From Lachnospiraceae bacterium (lineage in GTDB: Bacteria; Bacillota; Clostridia; Lachnospirales; Lachnospiraceae), in assembly GCA_900769115.1 (NCBI GenBank), contig CAAGFJ010000070.1, positions 1 to 17,529 of the forward strand: 17,529 nt of DNA. Reading direction: 5' to 3'. This document shows, in pieces, positions 6,898 to 14,182 of the stretch. The first letter of the stretch is position 1; every line of letters begins with the position of its first letter. The position numbers and the translations under genes are program-made. Under the pieces are notes generated by a model that had not been told where the DNA came from, did no database searches, and saw only the letters and a program-made list of their open reading frames with translations.

Positions 6898-7683
6898 GTG
6901 GCAATATTAGAGGTTCATAATATAGAGAAGAGTTTTGGCTCAACGAAGGTACTTAAGAATATTGATTTTTCTCTGGAGCAGGGACAGGCACTTGCTATTA
7001 TCGGTTCTTCCGGTTCCGGCAAGACAACGTTACTTCGATGTCTTAACTTTCTGGAAAGACCAGATAAGGGCAGGATTGTTGTACAGGGAGAGACGTTATT
7101 TGATGCAGAAGATCCAACAACGATGAGAGAGAAAGATGTTCGGATGAAGCGCCTTCATTTTGGAATGGTATTTCAGTCATTTAATCTGTTTCCACAGTAT
7201 ACTGCATTGGAAAATGTAATGTTGGCAAACCAGTTGCTTGAGAAAGAGAAACCGGGATTTAAAGAGAATAAGAAAGAAATCTATGCACAGATTGAGGAAC
7301 ATGCGAAAGAATTGTTAGATAAGATGGGATTGTCCGATCGTGCAGATCACTATCCACATCAGTTATCCGGTGGTCAGCAACAGAGAGTTGCAATTGCAAG
7401 GGCACTGGCATTACACCCGGACATTTTATGTTTTGATGAGCCGACATCGGCATTGGATCCGGAGCTTACCGGTGAGGTGCTGAAGGTAATCCGCAGTCTT
7501 GCAGATCAGAATACAACGATGGTTATTGTAACGCATGAGATGGCATTTGCAAGAGATGTAGCAGATCAGGTGATCTTTATGGATGAGGGTATCATTTTAG
7601 AGCAGGGAGATGCAAGACAGGTGATCGAGCATCCGACACAGGAACGTACCAAACAATTTTTATCAAGATTTGCTGAGAATTAG
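6898..7683 (+). CDS. Amino acid ABC transporter ATP-binding protein
   Basis: A 261-residue ATPase that powers the importer at the inner face of the membrane. Walker A is GSSGSGKTT (36-44), the Q-loop Gln is at 93, the signature LSGGQQQR at 156-163, Walker B 'ILCFDEP' (176-182, catalytic Glu181), and the switch His is at 213. Close resemblance to GlnQ/HisP ATPases supports polar amino acid transport. The start is GTG at 6898, with AAGGAGG eight bases upstream. It follows the permease by 13 bases and is followed by pyrE after 27 bases, with no terminator. Confidence 0.95.
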   Translation: MAILEVHNIEKSFGSTKVLKNIDFSLEQGQALAIIGSSGSGKTTLLRCLNFLERPDKGRIVVQGETLFDAEDPTTMREKDVRMKRLHFGMVFQSFNLFPQYTALENVMLANQLLEKEKPGFKENKKEIYAQIEEHAKELLDKMGLSDRADHYPHQLSGGQQQRVAIARALALHPDILCFDEPTSALDPELTGEVLKVIRSLADQNTTMVIVTHEMAFARDVADQVIFMDEGIILEQGDARQVIEHPTQERTKQFLSRFAEN

Positions 7684-7710
7684 GTTCTATAAAAGGAGGA
7701 ATTATTACAG

Positions 7711-8385
7711 ATGGAACAGTACAAGAAAGAATTTATTGAGTTTATGATTGATTGTAACGTATTAAAATTTGGAGATTTTATCACGAAAAGTGGAAGAAAG
7801 ACTCCGTTCTTTGTAAATACGGGATTTTATCGTACCGGTTCCCAGTTAAAGAGACTTGGTGAATATTATGCGGAAGCGATCAATAATGAGTTTGGAACAG
7901 ATTTTGATGTATTATTTGGACCGGCTTATAAGGGAATTCCTCTTACCGTAGCGACTACAATGGCAATTGCAGATCGTTATGATGAGGATATCCGGTATTG
8001 TTCAAATCGTAAAGAAGTAAAGGATCATGGTGATAAGGGAATTCTTTTAGGAAGTCCGATCGGAGATGGTGACAAGGTTGTAATTATTGAGGACGTAACG
8101 ACAGCGGGAACTTCCATTGAGGAAACATTACCGATCATCAAGGCACAGGGTGCAGTAGAAATGGTAGGTATGGTCGTATCGGTAGATCGTATGGAGCGAG
8201 GCCAGGGAACGCAGTCTGCTTTGAAAGAGATTGAAGAAAAATATGGTTTTAAGACAACTTCCATCGTAACAATGGCAGAGGTGGTAGAACATTTGTATAA
8301 TAAGCCGTATAAGGGAAAAGTTATCATTGATGATACATTAAAGGCAGCAATTGATGCATACTATGAGCAGTATGGTGCAAAATAG
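7711..8385 (+). CDS. pyrE: Orotate phosphoribosyltransferase
   Basis: A 224-residue cytoplasmic enzyme that joins orotate and PRPP to give OMP, the substrate of PyrF. The PRPP-binding motif 'VVIIEDVTTAGTS' (123-135) and the flexible loop 'KEVKDHG' (101-107) are both intact. AAAGGAGG precedes the ATG. It is separated from the other pyr genes by the three transporter genes and probably reads from their promoter at 5214-5242. The N-terminal 'FGDFITKSGRKTPFFVNTG' is typical of the PyrE fold. The genes for the earlier steps of the pathway (carAB, pyrB, pyrC) are not in this window. Confidence 0.95.
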   Translation: MEQYKKEFIEFMIDCNVLKFGDFITKSGRKTPFFVNTGFYRTGSQLKRLGEYYAEAINNEFGTDFDVLFGPAYKGIPLTVATTMAIADRYDEDIRYCSNRKEVKDHGDKGILLGSPIGDGDKVVIIEDVTTAGTSIEETLPIIKAQGAVEMVGMVVSVDRMERGQGTQSALKEIEEKYGFKTTSIVTMAEVVEHLYNKPYKGKVIIDDTLKAAIDAYYEQYGAK

Positions 8386-8445
8386 CATCCAATACGGAGA
8401 GGTATTTGCGATAATTGAAGATTCAAGAAAGAATGGAGGTATCTT

Positions 8446-8598
8446 ATGAGCGAAAAGGTTTACAAGACAATGAGCAAAGTTGGTGCATGGAATATTGTAT
8501 TTGGGATTATCATGATCATAGTAGGTCTGACTGTAGGAGTTATGCAGATCATTCATGGAGGTAAATTACTAAGCGATAAGAAAGAGATTATGTTCTAG
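8446..8598 (+). CDS. 50-residue single-pass membrane protein after pyrE
   Basis: The frame codes for 50 residues starting MSEKVYKTMS, with a hydrophobic helix at about 14-36 and a charged C-terminal end. GGAGG lies six bases before the ATG, an excellent ribosome site for such a short frame. It starts 60 bases after pyrE and stops 19 bases before the strong terminator at 8618-8669, so it is the last gene of the transporter-pyrE operon. I do not recognise the family. Being flanked by a good ribosome site and a terminator argues that it is real; conservation could not be tested here. Confidence 0.7.
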   Translation: MSEKVYKTMSKVGAWNIVFGIIMIIVGLTVGVMQIIHGGKLLSDKKEIMF

Positions 8599-8617
8599 GA
8601 ATCTACAAGTAAAGTTA

Positions 8618-8669
8618 CGCAAGAAAAGAAGCTTTTAACATATTAGTGTTGAGAGCTTCTTTTCTTGCG
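8618..8669 (+). terminator. Strong intrinsic terminator of the pyrE operon
   Basis: Arms 8618-8640 and 8647-8669 pair over 23 positions (two G-U pairs) around a six-base loop. The outer part is an A-rich to T-rich match (AAGAAAAGAAG...CTTCTTTTCTT), so the core GAAGCT...AGCTTC hairpin is followed directly by a T-rich tract. The symmetric A/T tracts suggest it could also stop transcription from the other side. Confidence 0.85.
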
Positions 8670-8682
8670 GGGGAAAATAAGT

Positions 8683-8700
8683 CTTTTCATATATGAAAAG
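8683..8700 (+). promoter_or_regulatory. Perfect 18-bp palindrome overlapping the degV promoter
   Basis: CTTTTCATATATGAAAAG is its own reverse complement. It overlaps the -35 box (TTTTCA, 8684-8689) of the predicted degV promoter, the usual place for a repressor operator. No regulator is assigned. Confidence 0.5.
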
Positions 8701-8712
8701 TTGTGTTATAGT
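8684..8712 (+). promoter_or_regulatory. Candidate degV promoter
   Basis: TTTTCA (8684-8689), 17 bases, TATAGT (8707-8712), roughly four and five of six to consensus. Transcription would start near 8719, leaving a leader of about 100 bases, so a second, closer start is possible. Confidence 0.45.
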
Positions 8713-8821
8713 AACAGTGCATGTTATGGTTTTTGATACTACATCATATTACATAGAAGATATGTTTTGGCTTGTGTATATACATAAGTGCTAGAGACAA
8801 TATAGAGTAAGGAGATATCAC

Positions 8822-9715
8822 ATGGCTTATCAGATTATTACAGACAGTTCCTGTGACCTGAGTCCGGAACTTGTGAAGGAGAAACAGTTACACGTTGTAC
8901 CATTCTATATATCTTTTGATGAAGAGAATTATTTCAAAGAGAATGAAGAGATCAAGGTACATGAATTCTATCAGAAGATGGTTGACCATCCGGATATATT
9001 TCCAAAGACCTCTTTGCCATCTGTAGAGGACTATATTAAGGCGTTTACTCCATATTTACAGAAGGGCATTGATGTTATCTGTATCTGTATTACCACAAAG
9101 TTTAGCGGATCATATAATTCTGCCTCAACTGCTAAGGACATTTTATTAGAAGATTATCCAGATGCAAGGATTACCGTAATTGATGCAACTGTGAATACCG
9201 TATTGCAGGGAATATTGGTATTAGAAGCGGTTCGGATGCAGGAGAATGGCCTTTCTTATGATGAGGTGATTAAAGAAATAGACCGGATCAAAGGAACTGG
9301 AAGGATTATTTTTACAGTAGGTAATATGGATTATCTGATTCATGGTGGGCGTGTTGGCAAGGTTATGAAGGTGGCAGTGAATGCTTTGAAGATTCGTCCG
9401 ATGATCATTCTAAAGGAGGGTGAGATATTTCCGTTTGGTATAGCACGGAGCAGAAAGAAGTCTATTCAGAAGATTCTGGAAAAGACAAAAGCTCACTTTG
9501 CAGAGAGAAAGGAATCACCGGATGATTATCAGATTGTAATCGGTTATGGATATGATTACGAAGAAGCGGTAGAGTTCAAGAAGGAATTACTTGCATCGTT
9601 ACAGACGTATTCGAATGTTAATGATGTTGATATTTTTCAGATCGGAGCTATGATCGGAGTGCATACAGGTCCATATCCGCTGGGGATTGGCTTGATTCGT
9701 AAATATGATCGTTGA
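8822..9715 (+). CDS. DegV family fatty-acid-binding protein
   Basis: A 297-residue protein of the two-domain DegV fold. DegV proteins bind a fatty acid and can serve as the FakB part of the fatty acid kinase, handing acyl chains to FakA for phosphorylation and membrane lipid synthesis. Motifs run in order: 'TDSSCDLS' (7-14), 'PKTSLPS' (61-67), 'SGSYNSAST' (95-103), 'GGRVGK' (175-180) and, near the C-terminus, 'GAMIGVHTGPYPLGIG'. AAGGAGA lies just before the ATG. It stands alone between two terminators; no fakA-type kinase gene is nearby. The exact lipid ligand cannot be read from sequence. Confidence 0.92.
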   Translation: MAYQIITDSSCDLSPELVKEKQLHVVPFYISFDEENYFKENEEIKVHEFYQKMVDHPDIFPKTSLPSVEDYIKAFTPYLQKGIDVICICITTKFSGSYNSASTAKDILLEDYPDARITVIDATVNTVLQGILVLEAVRMQENGLSYDEVIKEIDRIKGTGRIIFTVGNMDYLIHGGRVGKVMKVAVNALKIRPMIILKEGEIFPFGIARSRKKSIQKILEKTKAHFAERKESPDDYQIVIGYGYDYEEAVEFKKELLASLQTYSNVNDVDIFQIGAMIGVHTGPYPLGIGLIRKYDR

Positions 9716-9721
9716 TTATAA

Positions 9722-9773
9722 TACCGCCTATGAGTATGTAGAAAATGTACTCACAGGGGGTATATTTTGTTTC
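9722..9773 (+). terminator. Intrinsic terminator after degV
   Basis: Arms 9722-9736 and 9748-9762 pair over 15 positions with two mismatches, around an 11-base loop, and are followed by TATTTTGTTTC. Confidence 0.75.
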
Positions 9774-9807
9774 TATTTGTGGAAAAATACGGGTAGGACG
9801 GTAAGGA

Positions 9808-9909
9808 ATGGCAGCAGACGAATGTTGTAAAACTGCACAATTTTTTGTCGATGGAGTGGCAAAAACGGAGAAATCTGGGAAAAAGAGGAAAACGACTTAC
9901 GAAAGTTAA
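9808..9909 (+). other. Doubtful 33-residue open frame upstream of the CarD gene
   Basis: An ATG-started frame of 33 residues with two adjacent cysteines early and a lysine-rich end (MAADECCKTAQF...). Its ribosome site is poor: AAGGA abuts the ATG and AGGACGG is eight bases further up. It ends just before the predicted carD promoter. The rest of 9774-9972 shows no gene. Confidence 0.2.
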
Positions 9910-9972
9910 ATTTTTTTGCTATTATAGTAACAGATGTTAAGTAATGTTAAATTTTAGAAAGAGAGGAGTAAA

Positions 9973-10494
9973 ATGTTTAAAATTGGTGAGTATGTCGTTT
10001 ATGGAATGAATGGTGTGTGCAGAGTGGAAGAGATTGGACCGATGCCTTTGAATGGTGTGGATAGTGATAAGATATATTATACGTTGTTACCATTATACAC
10101 CAAAGGAAGTACCGTATTCACACCGGTAGATAATACCAAAGTTAAGATTCGTTCGGTGATTAGTAAGAAACAGGCATTGGAATTGATGGATGAGATGTCA
10201 GATGTGGATGAGATTATAGCGGCAGATGACAAGAAGAGGGAGTTAGCTTACAAAGAGGCATTGAAGTCCTGCGATTGCAGAGAATGGATGAGAATTATTC
10301 AGACTGTATACAAGAGAAGAGAAGAACGTTTGGCGCAAGGCAAGAAGATGTCGGCATGTGATGAGAGATATTTGAAGCAGGCACAGGATAGTTTGTATGG
10401 CGAGTTTGCAATTTCACTTAAGATTGAGAAGAATGAAGTAGAAGATTATATGGAGCAGAGATCTAATCTCAAAGAGATGGCACCTGCATCATAA
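9973..10494 (+). CDS. CarD/CdnL-family transcription regulator
   Basis: A 173-residue protein. Residues 1-65, starting 'FKIGEYVVYGMNGVCRVEEIG', form the Tudor-like RNA polymerase interaction domain that CarD shares with the Mfd (TRCF) protein; the rest is helical and charged (about 66-165) like the DNA-contacting C-terminal domain of CarD. CarD proteins bind the RNA polymerase beta subunit and stabilise open promoter complexes, often at rRNA or stress genes. GAGGAG lies a few bases before the ATG. It is a single-gene unit, with terminators at 9722-9773 and 10521-10555. I see no unusual residues. Confidence 0.9.
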   Translation: MFKIGEYVVYGMNGVCRVEEIGPMPLNGVDSDKIYYTLLPLYTKGSTVFTPVDNTKVKIRSVISKKQALELMDEMSDVDEIIAADDKKRELAYKEALKSCDCREWMRIIQTVYKRREERLAQGKKMSACDERYLKQAQDSLYGEFAISLKIEKNEVEDYMEQRSNLKEMAPAS

Positions 10495-10520
10495 GCATAT
10501 AATAGTTGGAAAGTCAAGAG

Positions 10521-10555
10521 TACCTCAAAGCGAATGAAAGCTTTGGGGTATTTTT
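10521..10555 (+). terminator. Intrinsic terminator after the CarD gene
   Basis: TACCTCAAAGC (10521-10531) pairs with GCTTTGGGGTA (10540-10550), one G-U pair, an eight-base loop, followed by TTTTT and more T-rich sequence. Confidence 0.85.
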
Positions 10556-10570
10556 GTTGTGTATTAAACG

Positions 10571-10617
10571 TTGTCTCTTTATCAGAAATTCAATATGAAT
10601 CGCAGATTTCTTATATA
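10571..10617 (+). promoter_or_regulatory. Candidate promoter region of malQ
   Basis: Two overlapping housekeeping-type options exist: TTGTCT (10571-10576)-17-TATGAA (10594-10599) and TTCAAT (10589-10594)-17-TATATA (10612-10617). Both are weak matches, which is usual for regulated sugar genes. AACGTT at 10567-10572 has the central CG of LacI-family operators but poor outer arms. Confidence 0.3.
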
Positions 10618-10679
10618 TACATTTATCAGGGCACTTGGTAGCATTAAGATAACAATTGAAATGAAGGAAGAGGTTAATT

Positions 10680-12185
10680 ATGGAGAATATATGTGAATTG
10701 CAACGGGGTGCAGGAATTCTGTTACCGGTGTCGAGTCTTCCGTCTCCTTATGGAATTGGCACATTTGGTAAGGCAGCGTATGAATTTGTTGATCAGTTGG
10801 TAGAGGCTGGTCAAAAGTACTGGCAGGTATTGCCGTTGGGTCCAACCAGTTATGGGGACAGCCCTTATCAGTCTTTTTCAGCATTTGCAGGAAATCCATA
10901 TTTTATTGATCTGGATGTGTTATGCGGAGAAGGATTGTTGAAAATAGATGAGATTCGTTACATTAAATGGGAAGAGAGATTGGATCGTGTCGAATATGAA
11001 TTACTATGGAAGCATCGATACGGGGTGCTGAAACGGGCATTCATTCGTAGCAATCATAAAACAACAGAAGAGTTTCAACATTTTCTGGAAGAAAATGCAC
11101 AATGGATTCAGGACTATGGACTGTTCATGGCGTGTAAAGAGCATTTTGAAAATGCGGAATGGCTGAAATGGGATAAGGATATCCGGTTCCGGCAACCGGA
11201 GGCGTTGCAACGGTATTGTAAGACATTTTCGCAGGAGATAGAGTTCTATCAATTCTTACAATATAAGTTTTATGAACAATGGAGCGGTCTTAAAAAATAT
11301 GCAAATGAACACGGAGTAGAGATTATCGGGGATATGCCGATCTATGTGGCATTAGATAGCGTAGATGTCTGGGTGAATCCAGGACTATTTGAGTTAGATG
11401 AAGAAAGAAAGCCTGTTTGTGTGGCAGGATGTCCGCCGGACGCTTTTTCAGATGATGGACAGAAATGGGGAAACCCCTTATACAACTGGAGGATTATGGA
11501 AAAAGAAGGATTTGCATGGTGGAAACGTCGGATGGCAGCAGCTGCAAAATTGTTTGATGTAGTGAGAATTGATCATTTTATTGGAATTGTCCGGTATTAT
11601 GTGATTCCGGCGGATGACAGTGCCAGAAAAGGCTGGTTTGAATGGGGACCGGGAGAGAAACTGATCCGGGCATTAGATGAGGCAAGAGGTCAGACAAAGA
11701 TTATTGCAGAGGATCTGGGGGTTGTGATCCCACAGGTTGGAGAATTATTGGAAAAAGCAGGATATCCGGGCATGAAGGTCATTGAGTTTGCATTTGATGG
11801 GAATACAGACAATCCGTATCTGCCGCATATGTATCAGAAGAATTGTGTGGTTTATGGAGGAACGCATGACAATGAGACATTGGTTGGGTATTATGACAAC
11901 TTAAGTGTAGATAATTTAGCATATGCATTGCAGTATACTGATTGTTCGAATCGGGTGGCCTTAATTGAAAAGGTATTTCTAATGGCATATCGGAGCGTTG
12001 CAGATACAGTAATTTTCCAGATGCAGGATGTTTTGGAAAAGGGGAACGAAACCAGAATGAATCTTCCGGCTACCATCGGGGAGAACTGGAGATGGCGGCT
12101 GACAGTGGGAGAATTCACAAAAGAAAAGAGAAACTGGCTTAAAAGGTTATCCATTATATATGGAAGGGAGCAACAGGGACATTAG
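10680..12185 (+). CDS. malQ: 4-alpha-glucanotransferase (amylomaltase)
   Basis: A 501-residue GH77 enzyme that moves alpha-1,4-glucan segments between maltodextrins in the cytoplasm, releasing glucose. The N-terminus 'RGAGILLPVSSLPSPYGIG' and 'GDSPYQSFSAFAGNPYFID' are family signatures. Catalytic residues are visible: nucleophile Asp298 in 'VRIDHF', acid/base Glu344 in 'IIAEDLG' and Asp397 in 'GGTHDNET'. The length is normal and the C-terminus ('LKRLSIIYGREQ') looks complete. A ribosome site (AGGAAGAGG) precedes the ATG. It is followed by a degraded phosphorylase remnant instead of an intact glgP, and then by an alpha-glucosidase; the three belong to one maltodextrin operon. Confidence 0.96.
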   Translation: MENICELQRGAGILLPVSSLPSPYGIGTFGKAAYEFVDQLVEAGQKYWQVLPLGPTSYGDSPYQSFSAFAGNPYFIDLDVLCGEGLLKIDEIRYIKWEERLDRVEYELLWKHRYGVLKRAFIRSNHKTTEEFQHFLEENAQWIQDYGLFMACKEHFENAEWLKWDKDIRFRQPEALQRYCKTFSQEIEFYQFLQYKFYEQWSGLKKYANEHGVEIIGDMPIYVALDSVDVWVNPGLFELDEERKPVCVAGCPPDAFSDDGQKWGNPLYNWRIMEKEGFAWWKRRMAAAAKLFDVVRIDHFIGIVRYYVIPADDSARKGWFEWGPGEKLIRALDEARGQTKIIAEDLGVVIPQVGELLEKAGYPGMKVIEFAFDGNTDNPYLPHMYQKNCVVYGGTHDNETLVGYYDNLSVDNLAYALQYTDCSNRVALIEKVFLMAYRSVADTVIFQMQDVLEKGNETRMNLPATIGENWRWRLTVGEFTKEKRNWLKRLSIIYGREQQGH

Positions 12186-12211
12186 AAGTTATTTCCGGTT
12201 TGTGATATTTC

Positions 12212-12497
12212 GGAACAGAGGGTGGAGCAAAGGTGGAGATTATTGTGCAAAGGATTATTATGAGAAGGATCCGGTGATCAAAGAAAAGGTTGACTTTATC
12301 ATAGGAGATGAGTTAAAGTCAATAGGAGATAAAGGACATTCAACACACCTCTATAATGAATTGATTGGAAAAAGACTGGTTTATTACAGCAAAAGAACGC
12401 ATTTATGCAGATTATGCAGATTGGAGTGCATTGCAAGGCAGGATTTTTCTCGTCAGATTGTACGATTGAGGAGTATAGCAGAGACATTTGGAAGTGA
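12212..12497 (+). pseudogene. Remnant of glycogen/maltodextrin phosphorylase C-terminus
   Basis: Fragments of the GT35 phosphorylase C-terminal end can be read in order in three frames: 'GTEGGAKVEI' (12212-12241, like the conserved GTLDGANVEI), 'AKDYYEKDPVIKEKVDFI' (12247-12300, continuing in frame to 12369), 'DWFITAKERIYADYAD' (12374-12421) and 'KAGFFSSDCTIEEYSRDIWK' (12435-12494) followed by TGA. The first shift is an extra A in the A run at 12369-12373. Most of the usual ~750 residues, including the catalytic and pyridoxal phosphate parts, are missing, so it is not functional. It sits where an intact glgP would be expected between malQ and the glucosidase. The first fragment is the least certain. 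Confidence 0.75.
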
Positions 12498-12515
12498 TAG
12501 AAAGAGGTTTTGTAC

Positions 12516-14153
12516 ATGGAGCATTGGTGGAAGAATAGTGTAGTATATCAGGTATATCCAAGAAGCTTTAAGGACAGTAATGGAGATGGAATCGGTGATC
12601 TTCCGGGTATTATCGAGAAGTTAGATTATTTGAAGGAATTGGGGATTGATGCTATCTGGTTAAGTCCGGTATGCAAGTCGCCAAATGATGATAATGGATA
12701 TGATATTAGTGATTATCGTGATATTATGGATGAATTTGGAACGATGGGGGATATGGAGCGTCTGATTGCTGAGGCAGACAAACGGGGTATCCGGATTATT
12801 ATGGATATGGTGTTCAATCATACTTCAGATGAGCATAAGTGGTTTGTGGAGGCTCGGAAGAGTAAGGATAATCCATATCGTGATTATTATATATTCAAAG
12901 ACAATGTGGATGGCAAAGTACCGAATGATATGGGATCTATGTTTTCCGGAAGTGCGTGGGAATATGATAAGGTAACGGATTCCTATTATCTGCATCTTTT
13001 CAGTAAAAAGCAGCCGGATCTTAATTATGCGAATTCAAAGGTACGGCAGGAGATGATCGATATTCTCAATTTCTGGATAGACAAGGGAGTTGGCGGATTC
13101 CGGTTAGATGTTATCGAACTGCTTGGTAAGGTTCCGGAACAGAAGATTACCGCCAATGGACCGCATCTGCATGAGTACATTCATGAGATGTACGAGCAGG
13201 CATTTTCCAGAAAAGATCTGGTGACGGTCGGAGAATGCTGGTGCGCAGACGAAGAGATTGGAAAGCTATACAGTAACCCGGAACGTGGGGAGTTATCTAT
13301 GATCTTCCAATTTGAACATATGGTATTAGATGAAGTACCGGGCAAGGGAAAGTGGTATTTGAAACCGTTGGAATTAGGGGAACTGAAACGTGTCATGAAC
13401 AAATGGCAGATGGCATTTCATGGAGATGGATGGAATAGTTTGTTCTGGAATAACCATGATCTGCCGAGAATTGTATCCAGGTTTGGGGATGACGGAGTGT
13501 ATCGGGTAGAAAGTGCTAAGATGTTAGCGACGTTGCTGCACGGTATGAAGGGAACACCGTATATTTATCAGGGTGAAGAGATTGGTATGACGAATATTCG
13601 TCTGAATACGATTGAGGAATATGAGGATATTGAGACATTGAATATGTACAAGGAGAGGATTGAAAAAGGAGAAAGTCATGAAGATATTATGACAAGTATC
13701 TACGCGAAGAGCCGGGATAATGCGCGAACACCGATGCAGTGGGATTCCACAGAACATGCCGGATTCACAACGGGTAATCCGTGGTTTGCAGTCAACCCGA
13801 ACTATGATATAGTCAATGCGGAAAAAGCCTTAGCAGATGAGAATTCCATTTTTTATCATTATCAGAAGCTGATCGCTTTGCGCAAAGAAAGAGAGATCTT
13901 CACGGAGGGTGATTTCCATATGTTATGTATGGAGCATCCAAGCGTGTTTGCATATGAAAGAGCCTGGAAAGATGACAGGATATTAGTGGTATGTAACTTT
14001 TATGGAGAAGAGGTTTCAATTTCATTAGAGTCAGAATTACAGGAGCATCTGCCAGGAAGAATTGTGTTATCTAATTATCCGGACAGCGGGGAAGATTACT
14101 ATCGAGGATTGAAACTGCGCCCCTACGAAGCGGTTATGTATGAGCTTGGATGA
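12516..14153 (+). CDS. GH13 alpha-glucosidase (oligo-1,6-glucosidase type)
   Basis: A 545-residue cytoplasmic glycoside hydrolase of the GH13 oligo-1,6-glucosidase/alpha-glucosidase group, releasing glucose from short branched or linear alpha-glucosides. It starts 'WWKNSVVYQVYPRSFKDSNG', as in this subfamily. The active-site set is complete: 'MDMVFNHTS', nucleophile Asp198 in 'GFRLDV', acid/base Glu240 in 'TVGECW' and Asp315 in 'NNHDLPR'. I chose ATG 12516, eight bases after AAAGAGG, over TTG 12510, which is too close. The exact linkage preference (alpha-1,4 or alpha-1,6) cannot be settled by eye. It starts 18 bases after the phosphorylase remnant and its stop abuts the response regulator gene. 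Confidence 0.93.
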   Translation: MEHWWKNSVVYQVYPRSFKDSNGDGIGDLPGIIEKLDYLKELGIDAIWLSPVCKSPNDDNGYDISDYRDIMDEFGTMGDMERLIAEADKRGIRIIMDMVFNHTSDEHKWFVEARKSKDNPYRDYYIFKDNVDGKVPNDMGSMFSGSAWEYDKVTDSYYLHLFSKKQPDLNYANSKVRQEMIDILNFWIDKGVGGFRLDVIELLGKVPEQKITANGPHLHEYIHEMYEQAFSRKDLVTVGECWCADEEIGKLYSNPERGELSMIFQFEHMVLDEVPGKGKWYLKPLELGELKRVMNKWQMAFHGDGWNSLFWNNHDLPRIVSRFGDDGVYRVESAKMLATLLHGMKGTPYIYQGEEIGMTNIRLNTIEEYEDIETLNMYKERIEKGESHEDIMTSIYAKSRDNARTPMQWDSTEHAGFTTGNPWFAVNPNYDIVNAEKALADENSIFYHYQKLIALRKEREIFTEGDFHMLCMEHPSVFAYERAWKDDRILVVCNFYGEEVSISLESELQEHLPGRIVLSNYPDSGEDYYRGLKLRPYEAVMYELG

Positions 14154-14182
14154 CTATTCAAGCAGGAAAGAAGGTGGCGGAT

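Noticed and set aside
9815..9860. Spo0A-box-like sequences (TGTCGAT and AGACGAA) upstream of the CarD gene
   Set aside because: Each differs from TGNCGAA by one base and they are not placed relative to a clear promoter; too weak to claim.
12160..12543. Plus-strand open frame of 127 residues between malQ and the glucosidase
   Set aside because: It overlaps the malQ end, and its middle holds only one frame of the phosphorylase remnant; it has no start context of its own.
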